Source: Litomosoides sigmodontis (taxonomy: Eukaryota > Nematoda > Chromadorea > Rhabditida > Onchocercidae). From it: a DNA stretch of 64,000 nucleotides. The notes beneath the pieces are model-generated. The model saw nothing but the letters and a program-made list of their open reading frames with translations, ran no database searches and was not told the origin of the DNA. A program made the translations under genes and the position numbers. Where the stretch lies: positions 10,816,327-10,880,326 of the forward strand of contig OY718803.1 of the NCBI GenBank assembly GCA_963070105.1. Direction: 5' to 3'. Below, one piece after another: positions 1-11,298 of this stretch (its first letter is position 1; each line of letters starts with the position of its first letter).

Positions 1-1176
1 TTTTATCCAATAGTTTTAAAATATATATACACGCATTATAGTTTTAAAAATATTTGTTTCGAATATTTATTTTCAAAATTTGATCAGTTCGTTTTGTTGG
101 AAATTGTATTGTGAAAATGAAGAGTGTAATTGTGTTTCTTGTACACAAAAGGTCTGATATAACTTGTCGAAGTGAATGTTAGACAAGACAAAATGAAAAC
201 GGAAATGGAAAGTAAGCATTACCTAGCTTAAAACACCTTTTTTTTTTAGTTTTTAATGTATATACTGTCTAGTACCTAAATTTTTTTTCTGAATTTGAAC
301 TTTGGTCAAAGTCTGTTCTGTTGGGGAATTTAGCGGAGGAATGAAAAGTAACACCTTTGTTGGAAAGAAGGTGACAACGCATTATAACATTCACCTGAAA
401 GTGAATTGGTGTGGACTCTGCTTAAGGAATGTTTCCGGCTAATTCAGAGGCATGTCACAGTCCCGGGTTTGCGTGCGTCATCCAGTCGTGTCCCTCGCAC
501 AACTTCAGCCATGAAATATTGTTGCTTCCGTTGGTCACGTCTAAGATCACATGCATAAACCTCAGAACAATTACGCTGCAGTCATGTACACACATTAAGC
601 ATGGGTATCAGATGACACGCAAGGAATCATCATTGGTACCATTTCTTGGTTGCACTGGTACTGAACCGGTGAGGTGGTCGGTGTTGCATCCAAACCACTT
701 ACCCACTCAGCTACGATTGCTGTAGCTTGCGCCCTGCAAAAAACGCTTAACTACTTATTCGCTTATCACTTATCTCTTTAATTATTCTGAGAAGTAAAAG
801 ATTATTTTATTATAGTAAGCCTTATCACAGGCATTTATCACCCGTAGTGCCGCCTCTGTGTACTTTACTTGCAATAAATATTGCTAATTAGTGTGGCACG
901 AGTGAGAGAAGCCCACTCGTTGTGTATATGCAAATTATTTCGAAATAATTTGCGTGGAATTTTTTTATTTTTCGGAATTAATTTTGTAAAAATTATTCAA
1001 ATCTTTTAAAAAAATTTGTAAATTATGTAAATTAAATGTGCACTTCTTACAACCTATGTTCTATATAAAATGTGAAATTTTACTACATTATGCAAATTTT
1101 CAAATCACTTTACTTATTCAGTTATATTTATGCAAAAATTATGAGGTATGCTAATTTTGCATGCCACATTGTCCGT
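1..1176. other. Upstream intergenic region of the Gly-rich gene
   Basis: No convincing exon was seen. The segment from about 400 to 735 is richer in G+C than its surroundings and holds a tRNA-like A box/B box pair on the minus strand (listed separately). From 900 onward the DNA is strongly AT-rich, with a perfect palindrome at 930-953 and two ATGCAAAT octamers (928-935, 1090-1097) that probably belong to the promoter region of the gene starting at 1236. The 98-codon open frame at 429-725 overlaps the tRNA-like element and has no recognisable similarity. Confidence 0.5.
645..735 (-). repeat. tRNA-derived SINE-like element (pol III A and B boxes)
   Basis: On the minus strand, TAGCTGAGTGGG (702-713 on +) matches the pol III A-box consensus TRGCNNAGYNGG. 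About 35 nt downstream, GGTTCAGTACC (657-667 on +) matches the B-box consensus GGTTCGANTCC. This spacing is that of a tRNA gene, but no intact acceptor stem or anticodon arm could be folded around it by eye, so it is not a functional tRNA. A tRNA-derived SINE head or a decayed tRNA pseudogene is the best reading. The locally higher G+C content (about 400-735) fits an inserted element. Confidence 0.4.
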
Positions 1177-1184
1177 TATATAAG
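1177..1184 (+). promoter_or_regulatory. TATA-like box of the Gly-rich gene
   Basis: TATATAAG lies 52 nt upstream of the ATG at 1236 in otherwise mixed sequence, a suitable distance for a transcript beginning near 1205-1210 with a short leader. There is no TTTCAG acceptor between it and the ATG, so this gene probably has a conventional promoter and is not trans-spliced. Confidence 0.45.
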
Positions 1185-1235
1185 CACTTAGGAAGCTAGC
1201 GTCATTTATTCGTACAGCTTTTTATCTCACGAAGG

Positions 1236-1612
1236 ATGGGTGACACAAGCTGTTATATGGGACCACCCGGGTCAGCTGGCGGTGGTGGTGGTGGAGGAGG
1301 AGGAGGGGGAGGAGGAGGTTATGGTGGAGGCGGTTATGGTGGAGGCGGTTATGGTGGAGGCGCTGGAGGTGGCGGTTACGGCTATCAGCAAGAATATGAT
1401 TATGGAAGTACGTAGAGGATTATTTGAGTGGAAGAAGTTGAAAATTTCAATATTAGAGTAATAATGATTGCAGTGATGATGATGGTATTTAATGATTCAT
1501 TTCAGGTGGTGGTGGTGGCGGCGGTGGCGGAGGCTCTGGCGGTGGTGGCAGTGGTGGAGATGATGGACCAAAGATGCGAGGTGACGTATCCTGCTATCTT
1601 GGTCCCAGATGA
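1236..1612 (+). CDS. Small glycine-rich protein with matching Cys-Tyr motifs at both ends
   Basis: Two exons, 1236-1407 and 1506-1612, give a 92-residue protein; the intron is GTACGT...TTCAG and the phase (1) closes exactly. The N-terminus reads MGDTSCYMGPPGSA, then come long Gly runs with three YGGGG-type units, a short YGYQQEYDYGS segment, a second Gly/Ser run, and the C-terminus GPKMRGDVSCYLGPR. GDTSCYMGP (residues 2-10) and GDVSCYLGP (near 83-91) are near-identical motifs at opposite ends. There is no signal peptide. A polyadenylation signal AATAAA at 1629-1634 lies just after the stop, and a TATA-like box lies 52 nt upstream. I do not recognise the family. The Gly/Tyr composition resembles structural or RNA-associated low-complexity proteins, which is inference only. 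Confidence 0.65.
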
Positions 1613-1628
1613 AGGCCACCAAAAAGCC

Positions 1629-1634
1629 AAATAA
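1629..1634 (+). terminator. Polyadenylation signal of the Gly-rich gene
   Basis: Canonical AATAAA 17 nt after the TGA stop, giving a very short 3' UTR. Confidence 0.55.
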
Positions 1635-4600
1635 ACTTTACGTCAAATTTTCCCGATGGCTGCCAAACGCTCATCGCTCTTCCTGTCGAAGAAGCCGATA
1701 ACTGGCTTCATCTATCTTTCCCTACACGTTGACGCATCGAAACAAAGAACGGAATTCAGGCTGACTGATTGATATAACAGTCTTGTAGCTTCCACCTTTG
1801 GCGATGATTTATTGAATAAAAACCTATTGACGTTGTTCTTTGCAATGGCTTTGCTACTTGAAAGGAATGAGCGCTAAGGTGAAATTTCGACAAGGCCAAG
1901 TGCAGCCCCTCTTCTCTCTTCCTCTCTTCTCTCTTCACGCACTCTCCGAAATTTCCAACGAGTCCTGCGGAATTGCTTCAGAAGGTGAGATTTCGGGAAA
2001 TGCTACTAGCTCTTCTATTTCAAACACCTCGTGCAACTCCCGATAGATATGCAAATATCTCGATAAAAATATGGTGAACCATCAGTTATAAGAAATAAAA
2101 AGGGTTCAGTGCGAATTTGGGAGAATAATTCCGATGAGTTTATTCATTCTTAAGTATTAATTTCATAATAATAAAAGATGCATTAATTAGTATGCTTGAT
2201 ATGAAATTATTATCATCCCGTGGCTTTTCGTAATAAGCAACTAATTCGTCTTGAAATGATAATAATTGACGTTGAAATTCGAAATTACTTGAAATCCATA
2301 CACGTGTAAATTATTGCGTAAATTTTGTGTGCTTTATCCAGTATTTTATAAATTATATTTCTTATTTCATAAAAATAAAAATACGTATTTCATAAGTTCG
2401 TGAGTTGCGCACTCCGTCCAGTTTCAATCGATCGGACGAATGCGTGAGGTTGTAAACAACTGTAGGTAATACGTAATTCAGCTAATAGCAATCCGTTTGA
2501 TTTCCGGAATGAGGGCATTTTTGTTTTTGCTTTTTTCTAACATTCCCGCATGGTCAGCTGTGTGTTGCTAATGCGATTTACAGTCACTTTGTGGTGGAAC
2601 AAAAATGGATGTGTGGGATGGTATAGGTAATTAATGAAGAGTTGTTCCACCCTTCTCTCCTGTTTTCTTTGAAGAGAAATAGTGTTTGAAGTGGGACACC
2701 AACATACACTCAACCGGTAGTTAGCATTCCAAAAGCTTTTTTTGTTTTGTTTTGTTTTCAAACAATCCATTCAGGTGGAATAAGGTTGCGTATATGAAGA
2801 GGAAATGTCAAGGGTTATACTTTAAATATACCTTTCCATCCTTCCTCCCTCTCTCTCTCCCTCTCTTTCTCCCTCCCTCTCTTTATGCTCCATTCTTTCA
2901 TCATTCATACCGGAAGATGGAACGAAGCAACGTGGACAACTACCATTAATTAATAATGCACCTGTTCTATACTGTGCTATACTTCAGGAACAGATCAGCC
3001 AAACATTGCTAGTTAAAAATATTTCACTCATCCATTGAGGAATATCTTCCGGAAAAGTATACTTCCGGTTTTCAATGATAAATGGATATGGTCCTGAAGT
3101 GTGTGCACCTGAAATGTGCGCAATCATTGGAGAAATCCTGAAGAGTATGTATGAAAGGAAATGGCCTCTTCTTCAACACATTTATCCCTTTTTACCTCTC
3201 TTTCATCATTTCCTTTTCTCTCCTCTCCTACTTCTCCTACCCTCTCATTCCCCTCTTCCTTTCATTTCGTTCATTAAGTAAATATTCAACAACAAACAAA
3301 TAACTACCACATTTTAATACCCAAAAAAATGAGAATAGATGCTTAAAGAATAGGAATAAACTGAGGGAAAGAAAGGGAGAGAGAGAGAGAGAGAGAGAGA
3401 GAGGGAATTATTGATTAATTGTTCGGTTCTTTTTGAAAAAAGAAATGTTTTATTTTCAATATAATGCGTACAGTGCTCCGAGCATTTTTCCTCCTTCCAT
3501 TCACTGCTATTTGCATTCACTGAAACATTGCATAAAGTGATCGCTGTGGGAGTCAAAGGTCACGTCTATGTATACCGTTTACGGTTATGTAAACTTCGAA
3601 CGTAGCGCACAACATGTCCGAAAAATTTTCTCCTAACAATCATTTGCTGCTGATAAATTTTCCTGTAATTTGCTAAAATTTGGGGTGAAAAAATATTTCG
3701 CTTTTTATAATTTATGAAATTTGTTTTATTCAACAAAAAATATTTTTGCGCATTTTTTTTCAGTGCAATTCTGTGCGACAACAAGCAAATGCAAAATAAA
3801 TGCTTTAGCAATGCAAAGATTTCATTTCATTTTTCTCATTTCAATACAGAATTCAGCGATTGCTTAGGAATATGATTGAGAGGTAAATAATTGATTGAAA
3901 CGACAAATGCGCCCCGATACTATGTTTCAACAATGCGTGTTGCATCACTTTAACACGTCGCTTAATTCATCGAACATTGGCTGAATCAACGATAACAACG
4001 ATGCGCAAAAGTTTTGTCAAGCAAAAATATCACATCTTGAAATTTCTGAAATTTACGACTTTAACGACTTAAATTATCAAAACACGCTAAATGACCCTTG
4101 AAAACACTTAAGTTTAGTAAATTTCATCCATAAGAAGTGAAATATCAGGAAATGCCAATCACTGTTGGTATTATCTTTAATTTTTTCACTTACCGTATCT
4201 GACTTGTAGATTACCGTATCTAACTTGTAAAGTTAGAAAATAATTTCCCTGTTCTTCCATTAACACTTCCGTTTTTTACATTCCACATTCTGCCTCAATT
4301 AACGAAATTAAGTAAATTGATTAACTGACTCTCTTGATACTACCAACATGTGTGCTAATTGATTAGTCACCTGCCTGATACTATTGAATTCAACATTTGT
4401 GTATCAGTGTGATCATTTCACGCATTATACACTTGTTCAGAAGTAGCATTTCATTTCAGGTAACCTGCTTGCTCACATGAAATGGATGAGACGAGGAGTA
4501 AGCATTGTTTACAAACGGATTACATTCATATTCACCTCCGTCGATAAGCTTCTTATAGAGCTGTGATACCTTGTGGTGGTGAAAGAGCAGGATCGTAAGT

Positions 4601-5220
4601 AATACAGTTGTTAATCCCTTTACAGTAACATTCTGCCATTCAAATTTCACAGGTTATTGTAATGGCTAATCAAGTTTAACATAACAGAGATTACGCTCGG
4701 AAACATAAATGAGATGTTATTCGAGCAAAGAACCAAATCGTTAAAAAAATTTGAAAAAAAGATTTTATTTGCAAAAACTTTAATTGCTTCTTAACAATTA
4801 TATTTTTAAAGTGTTAGCACGAACTCAATCACGGTATTGATGATAAGCCATTTATTTCAATTGACGAAATTCGTCAATTACAGTTTCGCAGTTACAGTAG
4901 TCTTCTAGCACTCCTCTGTCAAGCATTCCCATGAAGTAACTTATATCACTAATAATGAAAGCTAACTTATTATCAGTAGTGATAATGAAGTGTTAGACGA
5001 GTAACTGAATGTATTTCAAAATCATTCACTAGCAAAATAGTCTTATCACTATCACCAACGCACCCTATCACTCGACTAATGTCCGTCGTTGACTCCGTTG
5101 CTCCGTCCCAATTGCACTTATCATTTTCAATCTGGAATTTTGATCGTCATCGCAGCTATTATCACCATCAGCTGAGTAATGAAAATTACGAGAGCGCCTA
5201 CGTCATGCTTAAATTAACAG
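1635..5220. other. Non-coding AT-rich region
   Basis: No exon could be supported on either strand. The region holds pyrimidine tracts (2835-2885, 3180-3270), a (GA)n microsatellite at about 3377-3402 and ordinary AT-rich DNA. The open frame antisense to 4456-4650 has weak splice-like signals but nothing recognisable. Confidence 0.4.
3377..3402. repeat. (GA)n microsatellite
   Basis: Uninterrupted GA dinucleotides, about 13 units, flanked by AT-rich sequence. Confidence 0.85.
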
Positions 5221-5420
5221 TAAGGAAGCCAAGAAGGGAGTGAAAAGACTGCCACCACAACTGCCAGAAGTGATAGGTAAGAAGGCAAACTTTCCAACAT
5301 TCTCTTCAAATGTTTACTTTAGCCGAGCAAATCCGTGAAGCGTTAGGCGTCGAATATTCAGACAAATCGATTGTTTGCATATTAATAGAATTTGATGAAT
5401 GCCTACGGTTACTTACTTAG
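5221..5420 (+). CDS. Candidate orphan exon pair, partial gene
   Basis: A 56-nt exon (5221-5276) follows an AACAG acceptor and ends at a strong AG|GTAAGAAGG donor. A 46-nt intron ends in TTTACTTTAG, and the next exon starts at 5323. The phase-1 junction joins KEAKKGVKRLPPQLPEVIG to AEQIREALGVEYSDKS, a protein-like charged sequence, and continues to a stop at 5418-5420. The exon begins with one base that must complete a codon from an upstream exon I could not find. The intron length is typical of nematodes. No family was recognised. It could be a real small gene, part of a degraded gene, or chance. Confidence 0.3.
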
Positions 5421-8400
5421 CATTCATTTAATACCTTTCACAAAAATACTTCCTTTTATTTACTTTTGCGGTACGAAAACGAAATGAAAAATGAACAGCA
5501 CGGAACACTCTATCGTTCTCCGTAAATTTCCATTAGCACTATAACTTCTTAATTAATTAAATTGTAAAATAAGCGTACGAAGTAGGGGAAATGACTTGCA
5601 ACATAAATATATTTGTAGCAAATAAGTGACAAATTAAAAAAATGCAATATAAATATATTTTTTTTGCGAAAATATTACAAGTAATTAGTGATAATCACTG
5701 CTAATTAATGTAAATGATAAACGCTTCTGTTGAAAGCATTATCCAGTTGATTGATCATTGATCATTGGAATTAATGATAATTAGTGAATTTACCCTGTGA
5801 ACGATTAATTTCGGAGCAACTTTTCAATTACGATGGTTTGTTAGACCTTGGAATAGCGAGGGAAAAGTGGTCAACGATTGGCAAGGAATACATAAGTAAT
5901 TGATATTGCAAAATGTTAAATAACAATTTGAAAATATTTATTTGAACAATAATTTTAATTATTGGGAAGAATTTTGCAAGTAGAAAAAATTTTTCGTCTA
6001 TTTTTTTTAAATTTTTTGCCTTTTTTTAAAGGATTTTTACGGAAATTTAGGTTTTTTTCGTCAGTGCATTAGTAATGAATGATGAATTTTTTTTAAATTT
6101 AAATTAATCATATAAATGTGAAAGTGGTAAAGTGCTGTTGCAACATCCACAAATCGAGAGAGGAATTGATGAAATCATTGAAGTGTGAATAATTCAATTA
6201 ATGCAAGATATAGGGAGGTGAAGAAGAGAAAGGTTATGTACACAATGCCATGGCGAATAACCAGGTGAGATAGAGGGACAGAGAAGTAGAGAGAGAGAGG
6301 AGAATGAAATGAGATAGGTGTAAAAGGAATGAGCAGGTGAGTCGTCTGTACTTCTTCATCCAAATCAATCATATTGTCAATTTGTGAAGGATGGAAGGAT
6401 TGCGAAGTTTGCAGATTCACTTCTCCTCTATTTCACTCAATGATAATTTCACATTCAAACGAGCTTTTATCGCTTCAAAATTCCATTAATCATTGTTGCT
6501 TAGATGATAATTAAAATGTCTTCCGTAATCCTAATTAATCTCTCAATTAATTGGAAGTAGAAATTTTTCCTATCGTTGCTTCAAACATGCACTTTTTCAC
6601 ACCGTAATCAAACGGTTAATATTTGATAAGTCAATGCTTTTTCCACTGATAGTTTCACATTCAAACAAGCCTTTATCACCGTTACACCGCCTCTTCACTT
6701 CAAAATTCCATAAGCAATAATTTCTTCAGCTTCAATTTTCAGCTTCAACGGAGTTTTTTTTTGGAATTTTTTTTAATTATGAGAAATAATTAATTATCAC
6801 AACTTCTCTGACATGATGCTGTAAGATGCTCAATTCCGATAGTTTTAATAAATTCTCAAAATTTCATTTAAATTATATTTTAATGATATCGCTTTCACAT
6901 TCTATTTTGGGTTTTTTTCAAGCTTATTAAATCAAATATATTACTAAGAAATCATATTATTTAACGAAACATTGGTGCTGTAAGAATTTTTAAAACTTTC
7001 GAAGTTTGCCGTTGACGTCTACAAAAAAAGGCAAAGAACTGAAACAAATTTTCCTCTTCTACCTCTTCATCGATAATATCGGTAATTGAATAAGTATCTG
7101 AATGGAAATATTTTAAGTATTCGATCGAGCAAAAGGTACCACGCAAACCGAAAGTATCATCTATTTTCCACCTATTTTTTTGGAAATGAAGAAACACGGA
7201 TTTGTTGATAGGTGCACCAAAATTCTCAATATCACGCTGTTTGGAACGCCGATTACCGTTTTTTCCCCATTTCTCAAAAATTTAGTTTTAATCTAATAAA
7301 ATTTGAAAAGGGAAAAATTTTCACTTACGCATCAGGTTTCATTCTGATGCTTTTTTCGTTTGAAATGCGCGAATGATTTGAATCACCTGAAGAAAGAAAG
7401 TAAAGTATGAAAGATATCGGTAGCATCACAGGTACTATCCATTTCCGTTTAACAATCAATAATTTAGTATTAATATTCTTAATGACAAAAAATTTTTGTA
7501 AACAAAGAAAATTTAATATTTTTGAAGGAAAATATCAAATAGTAATATTTGCATAATTTACTCGAATGCACGTTTTAAACGCCTTATAAAAAAATAGAAT
7601 AAAAAAGAAATGAAAACGCACGGAATTGAGTAAAATATTAATTCAATTATTAATCCGACAGAATATTTTTACGAATAGAGAAGTGATGGGAGACTTGGAA
7701 AAAACCGCTTGCACTTTATAATATTAATTAGTTTAGGAAATTACTGGATTGTAGCAGAAAGTGATGAAAAGTGGCAAGTGGAACTAGGAATACGGTACTA
7801 CCAACACAGTGCTTCTGACTTTTCTTAGTGCAAGGTAAAAGTAGTATTAGCTTAAAAAATAATAACAGAAGAGAGAGTGACAGGTAGCAGTGCGAATACG
7901 ATATTGCTAGTTCGATCTTTGTTCCGTCTAAAGTGAAGTTAAAAAATACGTGCACGCGTGTCAGTTCTTCACAGTAACAAAAGTTCAATAAGAAAGATAT
8001 TTCATTAATCGCTGTAATTTAATTGTACTACAAAGTAGCGCCTACTGCAATAATTGTACATTTAAGTTATTATCTCATACACCCAAATGGCTAAAATAAT
8101 TAAATACGCCTGCTAATTTCATTTTAATAAAATTGAAATCATTTTTTCATACATTTCAATATATATATCACTTAGGAGCACATGTATATTATGATACATG
8201 TGAGAGGATGCAAAGCACTCTATCCATATATTGCTAGTTGTAATCAAATTCGAAATGGCAAATTAAAAATAAAAATAATATATCTCATACAATGCAACTA
8301 TTGTTAACCTTGATAAAAGCACAGGTTAATTAAGAGTAATTAAGAAAATGATGGAAGAGGGAGAGAAGGAGGATGGAACAAGTCAAAACATCTTTAACTT

Positions 8401-9553
8401 CTTCTGCACCTCATTTACTTGAGTTATCAGTGTGTCGACGGCAAGAACTATTTTTTATGATAATTAATAAGATGTGGAACACCTATGGAGAGCATTTGTC
8501 ACACATTCTATCTGAAATTCTAGACTTTCAATTAAATTAAATAAACATCCAAAATAATTTGTCATTAACTCAATTAACGCATTAATTCAATTCCATTAGT
8601 TTCGATAAATGGGCGTCGCAGCAAATACTTTGAGGAGGAAACTTATAAGGAATTCCGGATGTTATGATAACTACAGTAGTGAAGCGGTGAAGCAGAAATT
8701 GCATTTTTCATTTCCTTTCGTTTTCTTTTCATTACATTTCACAGTAAAAGTTCTATTTTGGAAAATTTAGAAAGGAAGAGACCTGTAATCTCTCGTTATA
8801 GTTTTAATAAGATATATTTCACATTTCCATCCAACAAATTTTTCAAGCAAAAAACCTCAAAAAAAAAATGGAAGCTCAAATCGCAACAAATAACAATCAT
8901 CACGCTCCTTCTCATCTTCAACGAAATAAAAATCAATTTTACTCGAAAAGAATAAATAAAAAATCACAGTATATCGTGCTACGAAATGGAAATTTTCATG
9001 TAATTCCTATGAAAATAAAAGTTTTACCGTTACAATTACAATTACAGTTACAGGAATGTCTTTGTGAGAGCTATTAAATTTGGCGGAAAATTCCTTAAAA
9101 ATTCACATTTTGGAAATAATTTACCGAATTTCAGATTATATTAGCAAGCAAACGCATGAAATTACAGTTTTCCGATATTATTTTAGCAAACATAAATTCA
9201 CCGACAAATTTCATCCATTTAAAGTAGCATTCATTCTCACCAAAATGTAAATACAATAACTCTCCTTGCCCAGTGAAAAAAAAAACATTTGAACAAATTT
9301 TTCAAAAAAAATCTTAAGTGAACATTTCTTCAGTTTCAATACACGTTTTCATAACAATACACCAATGTCTAACAAATGAAAAGTTTAGTAGCATTAAAAT
9401 ATACAGAAAAAAATTTTATAAAAATTATTCAATTAAAGTCATTGAATTTATAATTTATTCGCTTAATGTATGGTATATGCACTGATAACTTTTGAAATGT
9501 TTTTTAAATTGCATTTTGTTGCGTTAACTTGTAATTATTAATAAAATAAAGGA
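5421..9553. other. Non-coding AT-rich region 3' of the goosecoid-like gene
   Basis: Nothing coding could be supported. The sequence is very AT-rich with homopolymer T runs (6000-6060). Short open frames here lack splice signals and recognisable composition. Confidence 0.4.
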
Positions 9554-11298
9554 CTAAATTATATTTTTGGGTTCCTTTTTTACTTTCGCTAGCTTCTTAT
9601 AACTATTATCGGCGTTATTAATCTTATCATTAGATGATGATGACGATAGACGATGCTTCTTAATTTTAACACAATCATCATCGTCATCGGATACTTCATA
9701 ATCTGATTCGTCGGATGCACTCATCTTTTGCGCTCTACCATCTTTCATGTCAATTTCACGCTTTTGCTTACGATCCTTTGCGCGACGGTTTTTAAACCAA
9801 ACCTGTAAAATAACTCAATGTAAGTATTCAGTTGCTGAAAGGAAGTCCTTTTTCTAATTCGTGTATTTAAAATGTTATTTGCTAACTAATTTTAAAGTTA
9901 AATGCGTAATGATTTCACTGAGTTAAATGCGTCATAATTTATTTGACATAAAGTAAACTAATGCTTTCTGTTCAATTTTCTAACTAACGATTGCAATTAT
10001 TGCTGCATGTTACTGTAAATATTCTCAGATGTTCATTGTCACGAGAATATTTACAGTAACTTTTCTATCAGTAAGTATTTATGACAAAAGCCAAACAGCT
10101 ATTTCAAACCATCTCTTTGTGATTAAAAATAATTTCAATTTTGTAAAATAACACATTGTATGTGTCGTAGGGTTGGGTAATTTGACATGCTTTAATAATT
10201 ATATTTAATTTTTGTTCTTTTGTTTCTTTTGATTATTTCACGCCGAAAAGCGAGAAAAGCTAGTGAGAAGAAGCTGGAGGTGGAGCTTAACATTTTAAAA
10301 ATTATCCAAAACTGCTAGAGCTAAATATTCCAGGAATGTTATTTTCTGGTATATCACAAAGTTACGAATGAGGAACGAAATAAAACGTATGATTATACTA
10401 TCACAGGGAGTTTTCGGTGAAAAAGAAGTGATATAAGTGGAGAATTTGAAAGCTATAAAGAATACATTCAAAAAGCATTTTAATAAAATCTCCAACCTCA
10501 ACTCGTTCCTCTTTCAGCTCACACTGCACGGCAAGTTTTTCACGTAACATTACGTCCGGATAGTGAGTTCCTTGAAATGCGTTTTCTAGAATTTGCAATT
10601 GCTCCTCGCTGAAAATTGTTCGATGACGTCGCTTTCGCTTGCCACCGAAATGAAATGGATGAAATGACGCGATAAAGCCACTATTGATATACGGAAAACC
10701 GGGATCTAAAAAATTAAATTATGAGAATTTTAAATTTCCTACCTTTGAATTTCAATCGTCTATTAACCACACTAATTTTTCTTCATTTACTAATCATAAT
10801 GCTTGTTAATAATGCACGCTGTAGACGCCATCAGCATCAGATGATAAAAGTGTGCATTTGTTTTAAGGATTAACCACTTAGTGGTATTAAAACACTACTT
10901 AATATTAATAAAACAATTTTTTCACAACCAGAACATTTTGCTAATTACTTGTAATTTTTTTCCACCATTCATCACAACTGATTTAATAGTTCGGAAAAAT
11001 GAGCACACCTTGAAGTGAAGTGACGCCAACCATTGTTGGCAGTCAATTACTCCCAATTAATGACAGCAATAACAGGTTACTTAATTAATAATTAACAAAT
11101 TATGATGGAAATGGTTGTCTTACGAGGATATGAGAAATGTGATGGTATAATAGGCCATGCAACTGTAGCAGCCGTGGCAGCAGCAACGGTAAAATCATTT
11201 GCTAGCGGCAAAGACGGTAACGGAGGTGCTGATGACACTCGTCTAGATAGAATACTTTCAATTGAAAAATTTGAAATCGTAGAACTGCAATTGTTCAT
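9554..11298 (-). CDS. gsc: Goosecoid-type paired-class homeodomain transcription factor
   Basis: Three exons on the minus strand: 11298-11124, 10705-10497 and 9802-9554, giving 210 residues; phases 1 and 0 close exactly. Residues 11-17 (FSIESIL) form an N-terminal eh1/GEH Groucho-recruitment motif, as in Goosecoid FSIDNIL. The homeodomain spans residues 83-142: it begins KRRHRTIF, contains YPDV and [10 protein letters not shown], and has Lys at homeodomain position 50 (the K50 class shared with Otx and Pitx, recognising TAATCC-type sites). The RHRTIF start and YPDV favour Goosecoid over Otx/Pitx; the nematode homologue would correspond to C. elegans ceh-45. After the homeodomain comes a basic stretch, then an Asp-rich run (SDDDDD) and a Lys-rich C-terminus. 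It probably acts as a nuclear repressor. The start is the first ATG before the eh1 motif. Confidence 0.92.

Noticed and set aside
429..725. 98-codon frame near the left end
   Set aside because: It overlaps the tRNA-like element; no similarity, promoter or splice context.
4456..4650. Minus-strand frame containing LYKKLIDGGEYECNPF
   Set aside because: No supporting splice signals or neighbouring exons; probably chance.
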